A DNA stretch of 64,000 nucleotides, taken from OCS116 sp051531935. GTDB taxonomy: Bacteria > Pseudomonadota > Alphaproteobacteria > Rhizobiales > OSC116. The DNA is taken from assembly GCA_051531935.1 (NCBI GenBank), contig JAOPTR010000007.1, positions 62,001-126,000 of the forward strand, read 5' to 3'. Position 1 is the stretch's first letter; every line of letters begins with the position of its first letter. This document shows, one piece after another, positions 9,216 to 19,229 of the stretch. A program made the position numbers and the translations under genes. The notes under the pieces were generated by a model. That model saw only the letters and a list, made by a program, of their open reading frames with translations. It did not search any database and was not told the origin of the DNA.

Positions 9216-12170
9216 CTAGATGGGTTTGATTTTACTGGCAATAAGGCTCACCGCTTCTTTTAGGCCAATTTTATGCACGGTCACATCTTTAGGAAAAGCA
9301 CTTAACAGCCTTGTTGGCATGCGTTTATCCAACATCACAAATACGCCCTTGTCGTCAGTGCGCCTTATTAGCCGCCCAAAAGCTTGTTTTAGTTTAAATC
9401 TTGTCATCATATCGGCATATTGGTTGCCGCCAAATTCGGCCTTGCGCGCACGTTCCAAAATAGATGGCCGCAACCATGGCACACGATCATAAACCAGCAA
9501 CCGTAAACTATCGCCAGGCACATCCACACCATCGCGCACGGCATCAGTACCCAATAAACAACTGTTTGTTTGTTCGCGGAACATGTCAATCAATGTGCCA
9601 ATGTCTAATGGGTCAACATGTTGCGCATAAAGATGAATGTTGTTTTCACTCATCGGTAATATTAATTTATTATAGGTTTGGCGTAAGCGTGATATGGCGG
9701 TAAACAACCCAAGCCCACCACCACCAGAGGCCAAAAATAAACTTTGCATAGCCGCAGCCACTTGGTCGGGGTTGTCGCGGTTAATGTCTTGAATGATAAT
9801 AATGTCAGTATTTTTGGCATAATCAAATGGTGAATCGCAGGAAAAACGATAAGCAGGCACAGGCAAATGGCTCGCACCTGTACGGCTTTCGGCACTTCGC
9901 CAATCCATCGAATTGCCTAATATTCCTTCACTCGAAGGCAGATTATCAATGCCCACGACATTTTCAAGCTCAATTAAATTATCCATTGCCGTCATATCAT
10001 CAACATGGTCACGTAAAGTGGCCGAGGTAATCAAAACGCCATCGGTTTCAGCTAAGATATATTTCGCCAACGGCTTGCTAGGGTCGATATAATGACGATA
10101 CATACCAACATCAAAATCTTTGCCAAACCGACGGTGGATATGAAACCAATCGACAAAATCGGGGTGTAATTTGCCAACCACCTCAATCACTTTTGAGCTC
10201 ACTTCGAGTTGTTTTAACATCTCAATCCACATTGGCAATTGCATAATAGAACGTCGTTCAATGCCCGATATTGCAGCTTCTAATTTGGCTTTTTGTGCGG
10301 GCTCTAATGTTTCGGCATCATCAACCAATTTGCGCGAAAGCCTGTTGCACAAGGCTTTAAGCGGCATAACAATATTGGTCAATGCGTCGCGTAAAGTATC
10401 TGCTGCTTCCAAAACACCATCAAGCACTGGGTAGCAATCAACTTCTAAATCATAAGCATGTTGGGATTTGGTGCGGGCGTAAACTTGTTGTCGTAAAATG
10501 CTTAGAAATGCCTCGGCAGGCCCTTGGGCAATGTTCTCCGAAAGCCGTGCATTCCACTTTGGAGCTGGCAATTTCATGGCATTATGCAAAACTTCCGATA
10601 GTGCTTCCATCGCGCTGTCGTCATCGTAAATTAATTCTTCTAGCCGCGCTTTTAGCCCACGAGTTCGCCCGCCAGATGAACCCGTTTCTGCCCCGCGCAA
10701 CCAACGGCGCAGTTCGGCCATTTCAAGCCCTGTTAAATGCGCAGCAAAACAACTATCAGCGGCATCAAATAGATGATGTCCCTCATCAAATACCAAGCGG
10801 GGGCGCTGCGGATCTACCTCTTCGCCATCCACTTGTACCAATTCTGGTTTTGAGCCATTATGTTGGCGCATAAAACCATCATAGGCCAAATTATGCATCA
10901 CCAAAGCATGGTTGCTAATCACCAATTCGGCACGGTTTGCACGGCGCTTGCTTTTTTCGATATAACATTTACCAAAATGTGGGCATGCACCATGAATACA
11001 TTCGCCGCGGGTATCGGTTAAGCTAACACTCAAACGGTTTGCACCATCTTGGGCGCGGTGGGTTAAAAGCGGCAATAACCAACTTGGCAAATCACCACCA
11101 ACCATGTCGCCATCTAACGTATTCATGCCCCAGCGGGCTAGCAAACCTGCCACCACAGCCTGTGCGCCTTTTTGGTGAATGGCTTTGCCCGCCCATTCCT
11201 CAAAATTCAACAAACACATATAATTTTCACGGCCTTTACGAATAACGGTCGAGGCCTGTTTGGCTTGTAAACTGGGGTATATATTCACCAATTGCTGGTC
11301 GATTTGGCGTTGCAACGCTTTGGTATATGTTGATATTTGCACGCGGCCATCATTTTTGCGCGCCCATGCCAATGCAGGGGCTAAATAACCAAAAGTTTTA
11401 CCAATGCCAGTACCTGCTTCGCCCAATACAATATGCGGATGTTGGTCAGATGCGCGGGCGTCAAAAGCTTTGCTGGCTTCGGCGGCATATTTCTGCTGCC
11501 CTTCGCGAATTTCGGCGCCTTTGCCAGTAAACCTAGCCAATAAATCCTGCGCTTCTTTGGCCGAAACTTCTAAACTGCCTGCGGGGGGGCGAGGTGCAAA
11601 TTCTTCCCAATTGGGTAACCTAGCCCATATATTAATTCCCGTGCTGTCATGCGCGACTTCTGGCTTGTCAAAAATCTCAACACCCATATGGCCCAATATG
11701 GGCGCGCCCCAAACCCAGCCTGCCAAATGCATGGCTTGCGCCAATTGGCGTGCTTGGCGTGGCTCGTTAATGCCAGATTTATTAATCTGTTGGGGTGAGC
11801 AACGGTTCAACAATATATCGACAACTTCGTGCAAGCGGGTGGCTTGCTCCTCAAGGCTATCGGGCTTTTCATCTTTTTGTTTGTTAAAGCCAAGCGCATC
11901 CAAAATACCGCCAATGGACGGCCGCACAAAGGTCGTGGGATGGATGAATGCAAACAGTTCCAATACATCAAAATGTTGCACATTAATCGCTTGGGTGAAT
12001 AATGAATTGCCATTTCTATCGGTAAACCGTGCCAAACGATCAATGGTAAATACACTATGCACAACCAAATGTGGGCGTGTTTTAAGCCGCATAAGGGCGT
12101 CAAAGGCGCTTAGGCTCTCAATGGTGCCATCTTCGTCAATCAATAAAGCTTTAATGCCGTCATTCAGCAT
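9216..12170 (-). CDS. DinG/XPD-like superfamily 2 ATP-dependent DNA helicase with Fe-S cysteines
   Basis: About 984 aa from the ATG at 12170. The frame stays open to a TTG at 12341, but that extension adds a hydrophobic stretch foreign to the family and runs up to the lysK promoter, so the shorter start was chosen. Walker A is GTGIGKT near residue 252, the DEAH-like box is DEGHH near 460, and motif VI is QAFGRLIRR near 930. Four cysteines between motifs I and II (one near 318, then C, C and C within GECIHGACPHFGKC at about 390-401) match the Fe-S cluster domain of DinG/XPD helicases. An N-terminal module of about 240 residues precedes the helicase core. Likely 5'-3' unwinding in repair or replication-conflict resolution. 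Confidence 0.88.
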   Translation of the reverse strand: MLNDGIKALLIDEDGTIESLSAFDALMRLKTRPHLVVHSVFTIDRLARFTDRNGNSLFTQAINVQHFDVLELFAFIHPTTFVRPSIGGILDALGFNKQKDEKPDSLEEQATRLHEVVDILLNRCSPQQINKSGINEPRQARQLAQAMHLAGWVWGAPILGHMGVEIFDKPEVAHDSTGINIWARLPNWEEFAPRPPAGSLEVSAKEAQDLLARFTGKGAEIREGQQKYAAEASKAFDARASDQHPHIVLGEAGTGIGKTFGYLAPALAWARKNDGRVQISTYTKALQRQIDQQLVNIYPSLQAKQASTVIRKGRENYMCLLNFEEWAGKAIHQKGAQAVVAGLLARWGMNTLDGDMVGGDLPSWLLPLLTHRAQDGANRLSVSLTDTRGECIHGACPHFGKCYIEKSKRRANRAELVISNHALVMHNLAYDGFMRQHNGSKPELVQVDGEEVDPQRPRLVFDEGHHLFDAADSCFAAHLTGLEMAELRRWLRGAETGSSGGRTRGLKARLEELIYDDDSAMEALSEVLHNAMKLPAPKWNARLSENIAQGPAEAFLSILRQQVYARTKSQHAYDLEVDCYPVLDGVLEAADTLRDALTNIVMPLKALCNRLSRKLVDDAETLEPAQKAKLEAAISGIERRSIMQLPMWIEMLKQLEVSSKVIEVVGKLHPDFVDWFHIHRRFGKDFDVGMYRHYIDPSKPLAKYILAETDGVLITSATLRDHVDDMTAMDNLIELENVVGIDNLPSSEGILGNSMDWRSAESRTGASHLPVPAYRFSCDSPFDYAKNTDIIIIQDINRDNPDQVAAAMQSLFLASGGGGLGLFTAISRLRQTYNKLILPMSENNIHLYAQHVDPLDIGTLIDMFREQTNSCLLGTDAVRDGVDVPGDSLRLLVYDRVPWLRPSILERARKAEFGGNQYADMMTRFKLKQAFGRLIRRTDDKGVFVMLDKRMPTRLLSAFPKDVTVHKIGLKEAVSLIASKIKPI

Positions 12171-12348
12171 TATGGGGCAGGATTTTAGGCCTTGCTCTTT
12201 CGCTTGTGATGAATTTTCGTGAGGCGAATTTTGGGTCAAAATTGATTCTTTGTTTATCTTTTGTTCCGAGTAAACTATACTTAAACCTATGACAAGCAAA
12301 CTTAAAAATATAAAATACACGGATAATGCAGCCAAAACCAATATTTGA

Positions 12349-12377
12349 TTGACCTTTCGCCCATTTTTTCATAAGTT
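12349..12377 (+). promoter_or_regulatory. candidate sigma-70 promoter of lysK
   Basis: TTGACC at 12349-12354, a 17-nt spacer and TAAGTT at 12372-12377 resemble -35 and -10 elements, about 45 nt upstream of the lysK ATG, which itself has an AAGGAGAAG ribosome-binding site. The -10 match is only moderate. Confidence 0.45.
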
Positions 12378-12422
12378 TTGTCGCCTAATATGAGGTAAAT
12401 TTCTAATCCTAAGGAGAAGTTC

Positions 12423-14036
12423 ATGTCTGATTTACAGCAAGAGCTTAAAAATGTAGCTGGAGACAGCAAAGCGTGGCCATTTTTAGAGGCAAAAAACCTC
12501 ATAAAGCGCCTAGATAAACTAGGATCAGACAAATCTAAGCCAGTTGTTTTTCAAACTGGTTATGGCCCATCAGGCCTACCACATATTGGTACATTTGGCG
12601 AAGTTGCGCGTACAACCATGGTGCGCCATGCATTTGAGCTGCTTACAGGCCGCCCAACACGCCTCATTTGTTTTTCAGATGATATGGATGGCTTTCGTAA
12701 AGTGCCAACTAATTTGCCAAATCAAGAAATGCTAGCAACACAATTGGGCTTGCCGCTCACTATGGTCAAAGACCCGTTTGGCACTAATAAAAGCTTTGCC
12801 GAACATAATAACAACCGCTTGCAAGAATTTTTAGATGGTTTTGGCTTTGATTATGAGTTTATGAGCGCCACAGATTGTTATAAATCGGGCATGATGGATG
12901 AAACATTATTGCTCATGCTCGAAAAATTCGATGACATTATGGCAATTATTCTGCCGACATTGGGTGAAGAAAGACGCGCGACATACAGCCCGTTTTTACC
13001 CATTTGCCCGCGCACTGGCATTGTATTGCAAGTACCCGTTGTGTCTAAAGATTTAGAAAAAGGCACAATTACCTATAAAGACGAAGAAACCGCCGAATTG
13101 GTTACCGTGCCTGTCACTGGTGGCGCTTGTAAAATGCAATGGAAAGCCGATTGGGCAATGCGTTGGTCAGCTTTGGGTGTCGATTACGAAATGGCCGGCA
13201 AAGATTTGAGCGAAAGCGTTATTCTTTCATCACGCATCGTGCGGGCATTGGGCAAAACCCCACCTGTTGGTTTTTCTTATGAGCTGTTTTTGGATGAAGA
13301 AGGCAAAAAAATCTCCAAATCAAAAGGCAATGGCCTGACGATGGAAGATTGGTTGCGCTACGCAACGCCTGAAAGCCTGTCATATTATATGTATCAAAGC
13401 CCACGTAAGGCTAAAAAATTACATTTTGATGTAATTCCAAAAGCTGTGGATGAATATATTACTTTCTTGGATAAATATGAAGACCAAGCGCCCAAGGATA
13501 AATTATCGAATGCCGCGCATCATGTGCATAACGGCAATCTACCAAAAGAAAACATGCCAATTAGCTTTGCGCTTTTACTCAACCTTGTGAGTGTTGCCAA
13601 TGTTGATGATAAAGCCACTTTATGGGGCTTTATTCGCAATTATGTGAAACCAATTAATGGGGTTGAGGCTAGTGCCGATGCCTATCCATTGCTTGATACG
13701 CTGATTAGTTATGCTCTTACCTATTATGAAGATTTTGTAAAACCAACAAAAAGCTTTCGCGCCCCAACAGACCAAGAACGCGCTGCTTTGATAGACCTTG
13801 CAGCACGTATGGGCAAAATGGATGATGATTTAAGTGGATCAGACATTATGACCGAAGTATTTGCTGTCGGCAAAGAGCATGGGTTTGAGAATTTGCGTGA
13901 TTGGTTTAAAGCTCTATATGAAATATTGCTCGGCCAAAGCCAAGGCCCACGCTTTGGTGGTTTTGCCGCTCTTTACGGCATTAAAGCCACAAAAGCACTT
14001 ATAGAAAAAGCCTTATCTGGCGCAGATATGAGCTAA
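12423..14036 (+). CDS. lysK: lysyl-tRNA synthetase, class I
   Basis: 537 aa. It charges tRNA-Lys with lysine using ATP. The class I signatures are the HIGH-type HIGT at residues 54-57 within GYGPSGLPHIGTFGE and the KMSKS-type KISKS at about 296-300. Class I LysRS is typical of archaea, spirochaetes and most Alphaproteobacteria, whereas most other bacteria use the unrelated class II enzyme, so this gene supports the taxonomic call. The start has a strong AAGGAGAAG site. The CHMI gene follows after 19 nt and is probably cotranscribed. Confidence 0.95.
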   Translation: MSDLQQELKNVAGDSKAWPFLEAKNLIKRLDKLGSDKSKPVVFQTGYGPSGLPHIGTFGEVARTTMVRHAFELLTGRPTRLICFSDDMDGFRKVPTNLPNQEMLATQLGLPLTMVKDPFGTNKSFAEHNNNRLQEFLDGFGFDYEFMSATDCYKSGMMDETLLLMLEKFDDIMAIILPTLGEERRATYSPFLPICPRTGIVLQVPVVSKDLEKGTITYKDEETAELVTVPVTGGACKMQWKADWAMRWSALGVDYEMAGKDLSESVILSSRIVRALGKTPPVGFSYELFLDEEGKKISKSKGNGLTMEDWLRYATPESLSYYMYQSPRKAKKLHFDVIPKAVDEYITFLDKYEDQAPKDKLSNAAHHVHNGNLPKENMPISFALLLNLVSVANVDDKATLWGFIRNYVKPINGVEASADAYPLLDTLISYALTYYEDFVKPTKSFRAPTDQERAALIDLAARMGKMDDDLSGSDIMTEVFAVGKEHGFENLRDWFKALYEILLGQSQGPRFGGFAALYGIKATKALIEKALSGADMS

Positions 14037-14055
14037 ATTAGCAGAAGAGATTGAT

Positions 14056-14397
14056 ATGCCACATTGTATTATCGAATATTCTAATAATTTAGAAAAATCA
14101 CTAGAGTCATCGAAATTAGTTTCGGTGGTTCATCAAGCCGCTGCAGAATCTAATTTATTTGATCTTGAAGACATCCGCAGCCGCGCACTTGGTTTTGATG
14201 ACTATCAACTCCGAGTCGATAAAAATAGCTTCATTCATGTGACTTTGCGTATTATGATTGGCCGCAGTGAAGCACAGAAAAACCACCTTTCCTGTATTGT
14301 TATATCTGCACTCGAAAAATTGGCGTTAACTTCAGTAGTTTTGTCTGTCGAAATTTGCGATATAGACAAATCCACTTATGCCAAAGTGACGATTTAG
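14056..14397 (+). CDS. 5-carboxymethyl-2-hydroxymuconate delta-isomerase family protein
   Basis: 113 aa beginning MPHCIIEYSNNLE, the CHMI family pattern with Pro2, which becomes the catalytic N-terminal base after Met removal, as in the tautomerase superfamily. CHMI isomerises a ring-cleavage intermediate of homoprotocatechuate degradation. No other gene of that pathway is nearby, so here it may be a stand-alone tautomerase with another substrate. Located 19 nt after lysK on the same strand. Confidence 0.8.
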   Translation: MPHCIIEYSNNLEKSLESSKLVSVVHQAAAESNLFDLEDIRSRALGFDDYQLRVDKNSFIHVTLRIMIGRSEAQKNHLSCIVISALEKLALTSVVLSVEICDIDKSTYAKVTI

Positions 14398-14517
14398 TCA
14401 TAAATACTTAATCATAAGAATAATAACCTAAATATATCTTCAAAGCTTAATTGAATATTGTATTTCGCGTTATAATTTGCAAATAATAGCGCCTAAAGGT
14501 GCAAAATTTATTTATAA

Positions 14518-17500
14518 ATGGGGATACATATATTGTCTGGTTTCTGGGGTATAATATTGTTTATTGGTGTTTGGGTCGCAGGCTACTTTTCTTGGAAAAG
14601 CCATAAAAACACACAAGAACTAAAGCATGAACTATCTAGCTTAAAAACTGACATTGATAGCATTTCTAAAAATGTAGACAAAGTTATTGTTGCAACCCGT
14701 AGCCCGCAACCCCAAAGGCCTAAAGAAGCTGATAAGCCTCCTGAGCAAGACAATGTTAAACAGGCACAAAGCCAACCATCAGAGGTCAATGCCAAGCTTC
14801 ACGTTGCCAATGAGGACATTGTCGTTCCTGAGCAAGAGAAAACTCCTAAGGTTAATGTTAGTGATAATAAGTCTGATGACATCAAAAATCTACGTAAATC
14901 ACTTGCCGTGTTAGCTGCAGAAACACCTTTGCAAAAGGAATTGCCAGAAAAAGAAACTCCAGAAGCTGAGCCGAAGAAAACAGCAAGAAATGCCACAAGT
15001 TGGGCGTATAAAAACTTTGATGGCCCTATCGTAAGACAACCAAAAGAACAGGCCAAACCAAAAGGCAATGTTTGGAAGAAATACAGCAATTTAGAATTTG
15101 ATCTAGGTGCAAAATTACCTGTTTGGTTAGGCAGTATCGCGCTGATCGTGGCTGGCTTCTTCTTCGTTAAATATTCTGTCGAAAACAATTTAGTACCGCC
15201 ATATATTCGCCTCATCATTTTGTCGATACTTGGTGTGGTTATGGTTGCTGGTGCCGAATATATTCACAAACGGCCAAATTTTGCCAACGGTAGGCGTATT
15301 TCGCAAGCCTTGGTGGGTGTCGGTTTAGCTATCATTTATGGCGTGTTGTTTGCCGCTAGCCAAATTTGGCAATATCTACCTGTGCCACTGGCTATGGTAG
15401 GTATGGTTTTAACCACATTATTAACCCTTTATATGTCGATACGTTATGGCATTGGTGTGGCTTATCTGGCGCTCATCACAGCTTATTTAACTCCAATATT
15501 AATGAATGTGCGCGAAAGCTCAACTCTATTCCTGTTCGCCTATATTTTGGGTATTTTTGCCGCCATGGCCTTTGTTGCCAAATTACAAAAATGGTGGAAT
15601 ATGTTGTTTATCCTGCTCATCGGCAATTTTGCATGGGTTGGTTATTGGTACTATTTTGTGGCCGAGCCAAACGAAGCCATATGGGTTAATATCTTCTTGG
15701 TGGCACAAAGTGCGTTAATCGTTTGGAGCGGTAAACCACTTCTTTCACAGGCTAAAAATGCCACTGAAATAGAGAAAATCAATTCTGCATCACAAGGTTT
15801 TTTGGGCAAAACAATAAACTTCATCGCTCATATTGGCGGGCTAGTCTTTATGGCTCAGATTATGCACTTTTCCAGTTTCTCAATGGCAGATTGGGCGATT
15901 TTATATTTAATCATCACCGCATCAATCACCCTCGCAAAATTTGACGAAGAAAATTATATTTACCTACCATTTGCTGCAGCAGTCTTAGGCGGCTTTATGT
16001 TTGCATCGGTGCAGAGTTTAAGCGCACTCAACATAAGCATGCTTATGCTTGTCGCAACTTTCTTGTTGGCCGGGTTTGGTTATTATCAAGTTCAAAAAAG
16101 TCCAAAAGCAAGAATTTGGGCTTTTTTAAGCACTCTAACTTCATTGGTATATTTTGTAATCTATTATCTACATGTCGGCATCGAAATTATGGGTATGTTT
16201 GCCATGTCAGAACAGCTACCAAGTGGCATCATTGCAGCCATTTCCGTGGCGGCAAGTGGGGCTTTCGCTTGGGGTTATATAAATATACGCAATAAAACTG
16301 ATATTGCTTCACATAATAATATACTGGCAAACTACGCCGCAACATCGACAGCCTTTTTAGCCCTTGCCATTGCTATATTTATTGATAAAAGCGCATGGCC
16401 AATCGCCTTTGGCATTCAGATGATTGCGCTGAGTTACATCGACTCGCAGCTTAAAAACAAAATCATTCGCATACTAACCATCAACCTCGCCACTCTTATA
16501 TTGTTGTTATTATTGCCAAACTTAATAGATGTATTTGACTATATGTTAGAGCTAACATTCGGTTGGGGCATAATGCCAAACCATCGTTGGAATATTGAAT
16601 TTCTAACATCCCCATTATTATATATGGGCTTGCCGACCATTTGCTTTGCCGCTTCGGCATACCTTATGCGCCAGCATTTAGACAATATCACCGTTAAAAT
16701 AATGGAAACAATTGCGCTAACTTTGGTTACATTGACAGGATATTTGGTCATTCGTTACCTGTTTAATGGCAACGATCATGTTTACAACTTTAACCAATCA
16801 CTGGCTGAGCGCGGTGTCATCACTAGCTTTATATTCAGCATGGGTCTTATCAGTTTTGCGTTGGCAAAATATACTGGCCGTCAGGGTTACATCACCCGTG
16901 GTTGGCTAAACATTGCCATTGGGTTTGGCCGTATCATTATATTTGATTTGTTATTGAAAAATCCATTATTGGCAGTCATTCCTATCGAAGGCGTTACTAT
17001 TTTCAATGCGCTTATATTTGCTTATGCGTTGCCAATCATTTGGGTATTCGCCGCCGAATATATTTTGCCAAAGGATAGTTTTACCAAACAAATTAAGTTC
17101 TTAAAAATAGCCGCCTCATTATTGTTTTTTGCGTTTATCAATCTAAACATTCGTTTCGCGTTTCATGATCTTATTGTCTATTGGATCGACACAAGCGTTG
17201 CCGAGCTTTATGTATATTCTATCGTCTGGTTATTGTTTGGCATATTGCTCTTGGTTTTGGCAATTTGGAAGCAGCAAAAAATCTTGCGTTATGCGTCACA
17301 AATTGTGGTTATGCTCACGGTCACTAAAGTGTTTTTATTCGATGCCGCAAATCTAGAGGGTCTATATCGCATTGCATCATTTGCCATATTAGGTGTATGT
17401 TTAATTGGCATTAGTTCTGTATATTCCAAATATATTTTGATAGATGAAAAAGCCGAAAACCCAACTGAAGATGAATCAGACGATGCACCAAGTGACGAGC

Positions 17501-17538
17501 CAAACACTAAAGATATGGCAGATAATGTGGAAACCTGA
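14518..17538 (+). CDS. DUF2339 large polytopic membrane protein
   Basis: 1006 aa. One N-terminal transmembrane segment (about residues 4-23) is followed by a charged, Pro/Glu/Lys-rich cytoplasmic or periplasmic stretch with a short coiled-coil, then from about residue 195 more than twenty hydrophobic helices to about 980 and an acidic tail. The first conserved block (LGAKLPVWLGSIALIVAGFF) is the DUF2339 signature. Members are often described as putative envelope or cell-wall related membrane proteins; no enzymatic motif is visible. The stop codon overlaps the MATE start as TGATG, so the pair is translationally coupled. Confidence 0.85.
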   Translation: MGIHILSGFWGIILFIGVWVAGYFSWKSHKNTQELKHELSSLKTDIDSISKNVDKVIVATRSPQPQRPKEADKPPEQDNVKQAQSQPSEVNAKLHVANEDIVVPEQEKTPKVNVSDNKSDDIKNLRKSLAVLAAETPLQKELPEKETPEAEPKKTARNATSWAYKNFDGPIVRQPKEQAKPKGNVWKKYSNLEFDLGAKLPVWLGSIALIVAGFFFVKYSVENNLVPPYIRLIILSILGVVMVAGAEYIHKRPNFANGRRISQALVGVGLAIIYGVLFAASQIWQYLPVPLAMVGMVLTTLLTLYMSIRYGIGVAYLALITAYLTPILMNVRESSTLFLFAYILGIFAAMAFVAKLQKWWNMLFILLIGNFAWVGYWYYFVAEPNEAIWVNIFLVAQSALIVWSGKPLLSQAKNATEIEKINSASQGFLGKTINFIAHIGGLVFMAQIMHFSSFSMADWAILYLIITASITLAKFDEENYIYLPFAAAVLGGFMFASVQSLSALNISMLMLVATFLLAGFGYYQVQKSPKARIWAFLSTLTSLVYFVIYYLHVGIEIMGMFAMSEQLPSGIIAAISVAASGAFAWGYINIRNKTDIASHNNILANYAATSTAFLALAIAIFIDKSAWPIAFGIQMIALSYIDSQLKNKIIRILTINLATLILLLLLPNLIDVFDYMLELTFGWGIMPNHRWNIEFLTSPLLYMGLPTICFAASAYLMRQHLDNITVKIMETIALTLVTLTGYLVIRYLFNGNDHVYNFNQSLAERGVITSFIFSMGLISFALAKYTGRQGYITRGWLNIAIGFGRIIIFDLLLKNPLLAVIPIEGVTIFNALIFAYALPIIWVFAAEYILPKDSFTKQIKFLKIAASLLFFAFINLNIRFAFHDLIVYWIDTSVAELYVYSIVWLLFGILLLVLAIWKQQKILRYASQIVVMLTVTKVFLFDAANLEGLYRIASFAILGVCLIGISSVYSKYILIDEKAENPTEDESDDAPSDEPNTKDMADNVET

Positions 17539-18887
17539 TGGCAAATGCCAATATGTTTAAAAATTTTGGCCATCGTCAAATTTTGACCATTGCCATACCT
17601 GTCATTTTGTCCAACATCACCACACCATTGGTTGGTTTGGCCGATATGGCGGTGATTGGCCGCGCGGTTTTACCACCAGATATTAGCGGAGCTGCAGCCA
17701 CTGGCGCAGTGGCCTTTGGTGGTATGATTTTTGGGCTTATATTTGGCTCTCTAGGTTTTTTCCGCATGGGCACATCGGGCTTTAGCGCCCAAGCCACAGG
17801 CGCAAATAACAATACCGAATTGGCTGCTATTTTCTTGCGGGTAATCTTGGTTGGTTTTATACTGGGCTTAATCATCATCCTCCTGCGCCAACCCGTTATT
17901 GACGGCATATTTTATTGGAGCGATGCCAGTGCCGATGTGCAGCGTTTAAGTGGCGAATATTACCGCACCCGCGCCATAGCCTCGCCTTTCACCCTGATGA
18001 ATTATGTAATTTTAGGTTGGTTGATGGGGCAAGGGCGCGCCAAATTAGGACTTGTTGTTCAACTGGTGCTAAACCTCAGTAATATCCTACTAAATTTCTA
18101 TTTTGTATTTTCGCTTAACATGGCGGTAGAAGGGGTAGCATGGGCAAGCGCATTGGCCGAGCTTATTGCTTTTTGTTTTGCTTGTTTCATCATCATGCTC
18201 ATATACAAACCAAAATTCTTCAAAATTCCCAAAGCAGAGTTTTTAGATCGCGCTAAATTATTACGTATGTTTAGCGTCAATCGCGATATTCTCATCCGCT
18301 CTTTGGCATTGCTGATAAGCCTCACATGGTTCACCATGCAAAGTGGTAATATGGGCGATGTTTTATTGGCTTCCAATGCAATCTTGCTGCAATTTCTCGG
18401 GCTTTTTGCCTATATTTTAGATGGTTTTGCCACTTCAACTGAAGTATTTGTTGGTCAATCTATCGGAGCCAAAAACAATAAAATTTTCAACCGAGCATTT
18501 GGCCTGTCATTAGGGTGGGCATTCGCTATGGCGGCATTCCTAGCTGCGCTCACATTGTTATTTGGTGGGTATCTGATAGATTTCATGAGCCAAGATGAGC
18601 AAGTGAGAATAGCAGCGCGTGCCTATCTCATATGGCCTGCCATTGCAGTGGTTATTGGCGCATGGTGCTACACAGTTGATGGTGTTTTTTTGGGCGCCAC
18701 ACGCGGTGCCGATATGCGCAATATGATGCTCATCAGCCTCGTCGTCTATTTTGTTTCATGGTATATTTTGGTATCTTTGTTTGACAATCATGGCCATTGG
18801 GCGGCCTATGCCATTATGCTGTTCTCACGCGGAGCCACCTTGCACAGCCGCATGCCACGGCTTAAACGTGAAACATTTAGTCTTTAA
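17538..18887 (+). CDS. MATE family efflux transporter
   Basis: 449 aa with twelve hydrophobic segments in the MATE/DinF arrangement; the opening ILTIAIPVILSNITTPLVGL is typical. MATE proteins export cationic drugs or metabolites using Na+ or H+ gradients. The ATG overlaps the DUF2339 stop (TGATG). The tail overlaps the convergent ArsC-family gene by 4 bp. Substrate unknown. Confidence 0.88.
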   Translation: MANANMFKNFGHRQILTIAIPVILSNITTPLVGLADMAVIGRAVLPPDISGAAATGAVAFGGMIFGLIFGSLGFFRMGTSGFSAQATGANNNTELAAIFLRVILVGFILGLIIILLRQPVIDGIFYWSDASADVQRLSGEYYRTRAIASPFTLMNYVILGWLMGQGRAKLGLVVQLVLNLSNILLNFYFVFSLNMAVEGVAWASALAELIAFCFACFIIMLIYKPKFFKIPKAEFLDRAKLLRMFSVNRDILIRSLALLISLTWFTMQSGNMGDVLLASNAILLQFLGLFAYILDGFATSTEVFVGQSIGAKNNKIFNRAFGLSLGWAFAMAAFLAALTLLFGGYLIDFMSQDEQVRIAARAYLIWPAIAVVIGAWCYTVDGVFLGATRGADMRNMMLISLVVYFVSWYILVSLFDNHGHWAAYAIMLFSRGATLHSRMPRLKRETFSL

Positions 18888-19228
18888 TTAAATAAGGCAA
18901 TGATATTTTCAAGCGGGCGGGCAATCGCCGCTTTGTTATCTTTCACCACAATTGGCCGTTCTAACAAAATTGGGTTGGCTGCAATGGCGGCAATTAGCTT
19001 GTCTTCATTTTCTACACCTTTAAGGCCAAGCTCTTTAAATATTTTTTCACCCTTACGCACCACGTCTTTGGCATCTAAATTCAACGCCTCTAACAAGCTG
19101 CTAATTTGTGTTTCATTAAGGCCGTCAAGATAAGTGATAATTTTAAAATCTACACCGCTGTCTTCAAGATATTGAAGTGCAGCGCGAGATTTACTGCATC
19201 TAGGGTTGTGATATATGGTAACGCTCAT
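18884..19228 (-). CDS. arsC: ArsC-family (arsenate reductase-like) thioredoxin-fold protein
   Basis: 114 aa from the ATG at 19228 (MSVTIYHNPRCSKSRAAL); a longer open frame to 19300 lies inside pyrD and was rejected. Cys11 in HNPRCSKSR sits where the catalytic cysteine of glutaredoxin-coupled ArsC lies, and RP-containing loops follow (LERPIVV, then IARP). The enzyme would reduce arsenate to arsenite with glutathione/glutaredoxin. No arsenite pump or ArsR is nearby, so a YfgD/Spx-like role is also possible. It starts 1 nt after the pyrD stop, implying coexpression. Confidence 0.82.
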   Translation of the reverse strand: MSVTIYHNPRCSKSRAALQYLEDSGVDFKIITYLDGLNETQISSLLEALNLDAKDVVRKGEKIFKELGLKGVENEDKLIAAIAANPILLERPIVVKDNKAAIARPLENIIALFN

Positions 19229-19229
19229 A

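Noticed and set aside
11404..12222. 272-aa plus-strand open frame
   Set aside because: It lies wholly antisense to the helicase N-terminal region and shows no family motif.
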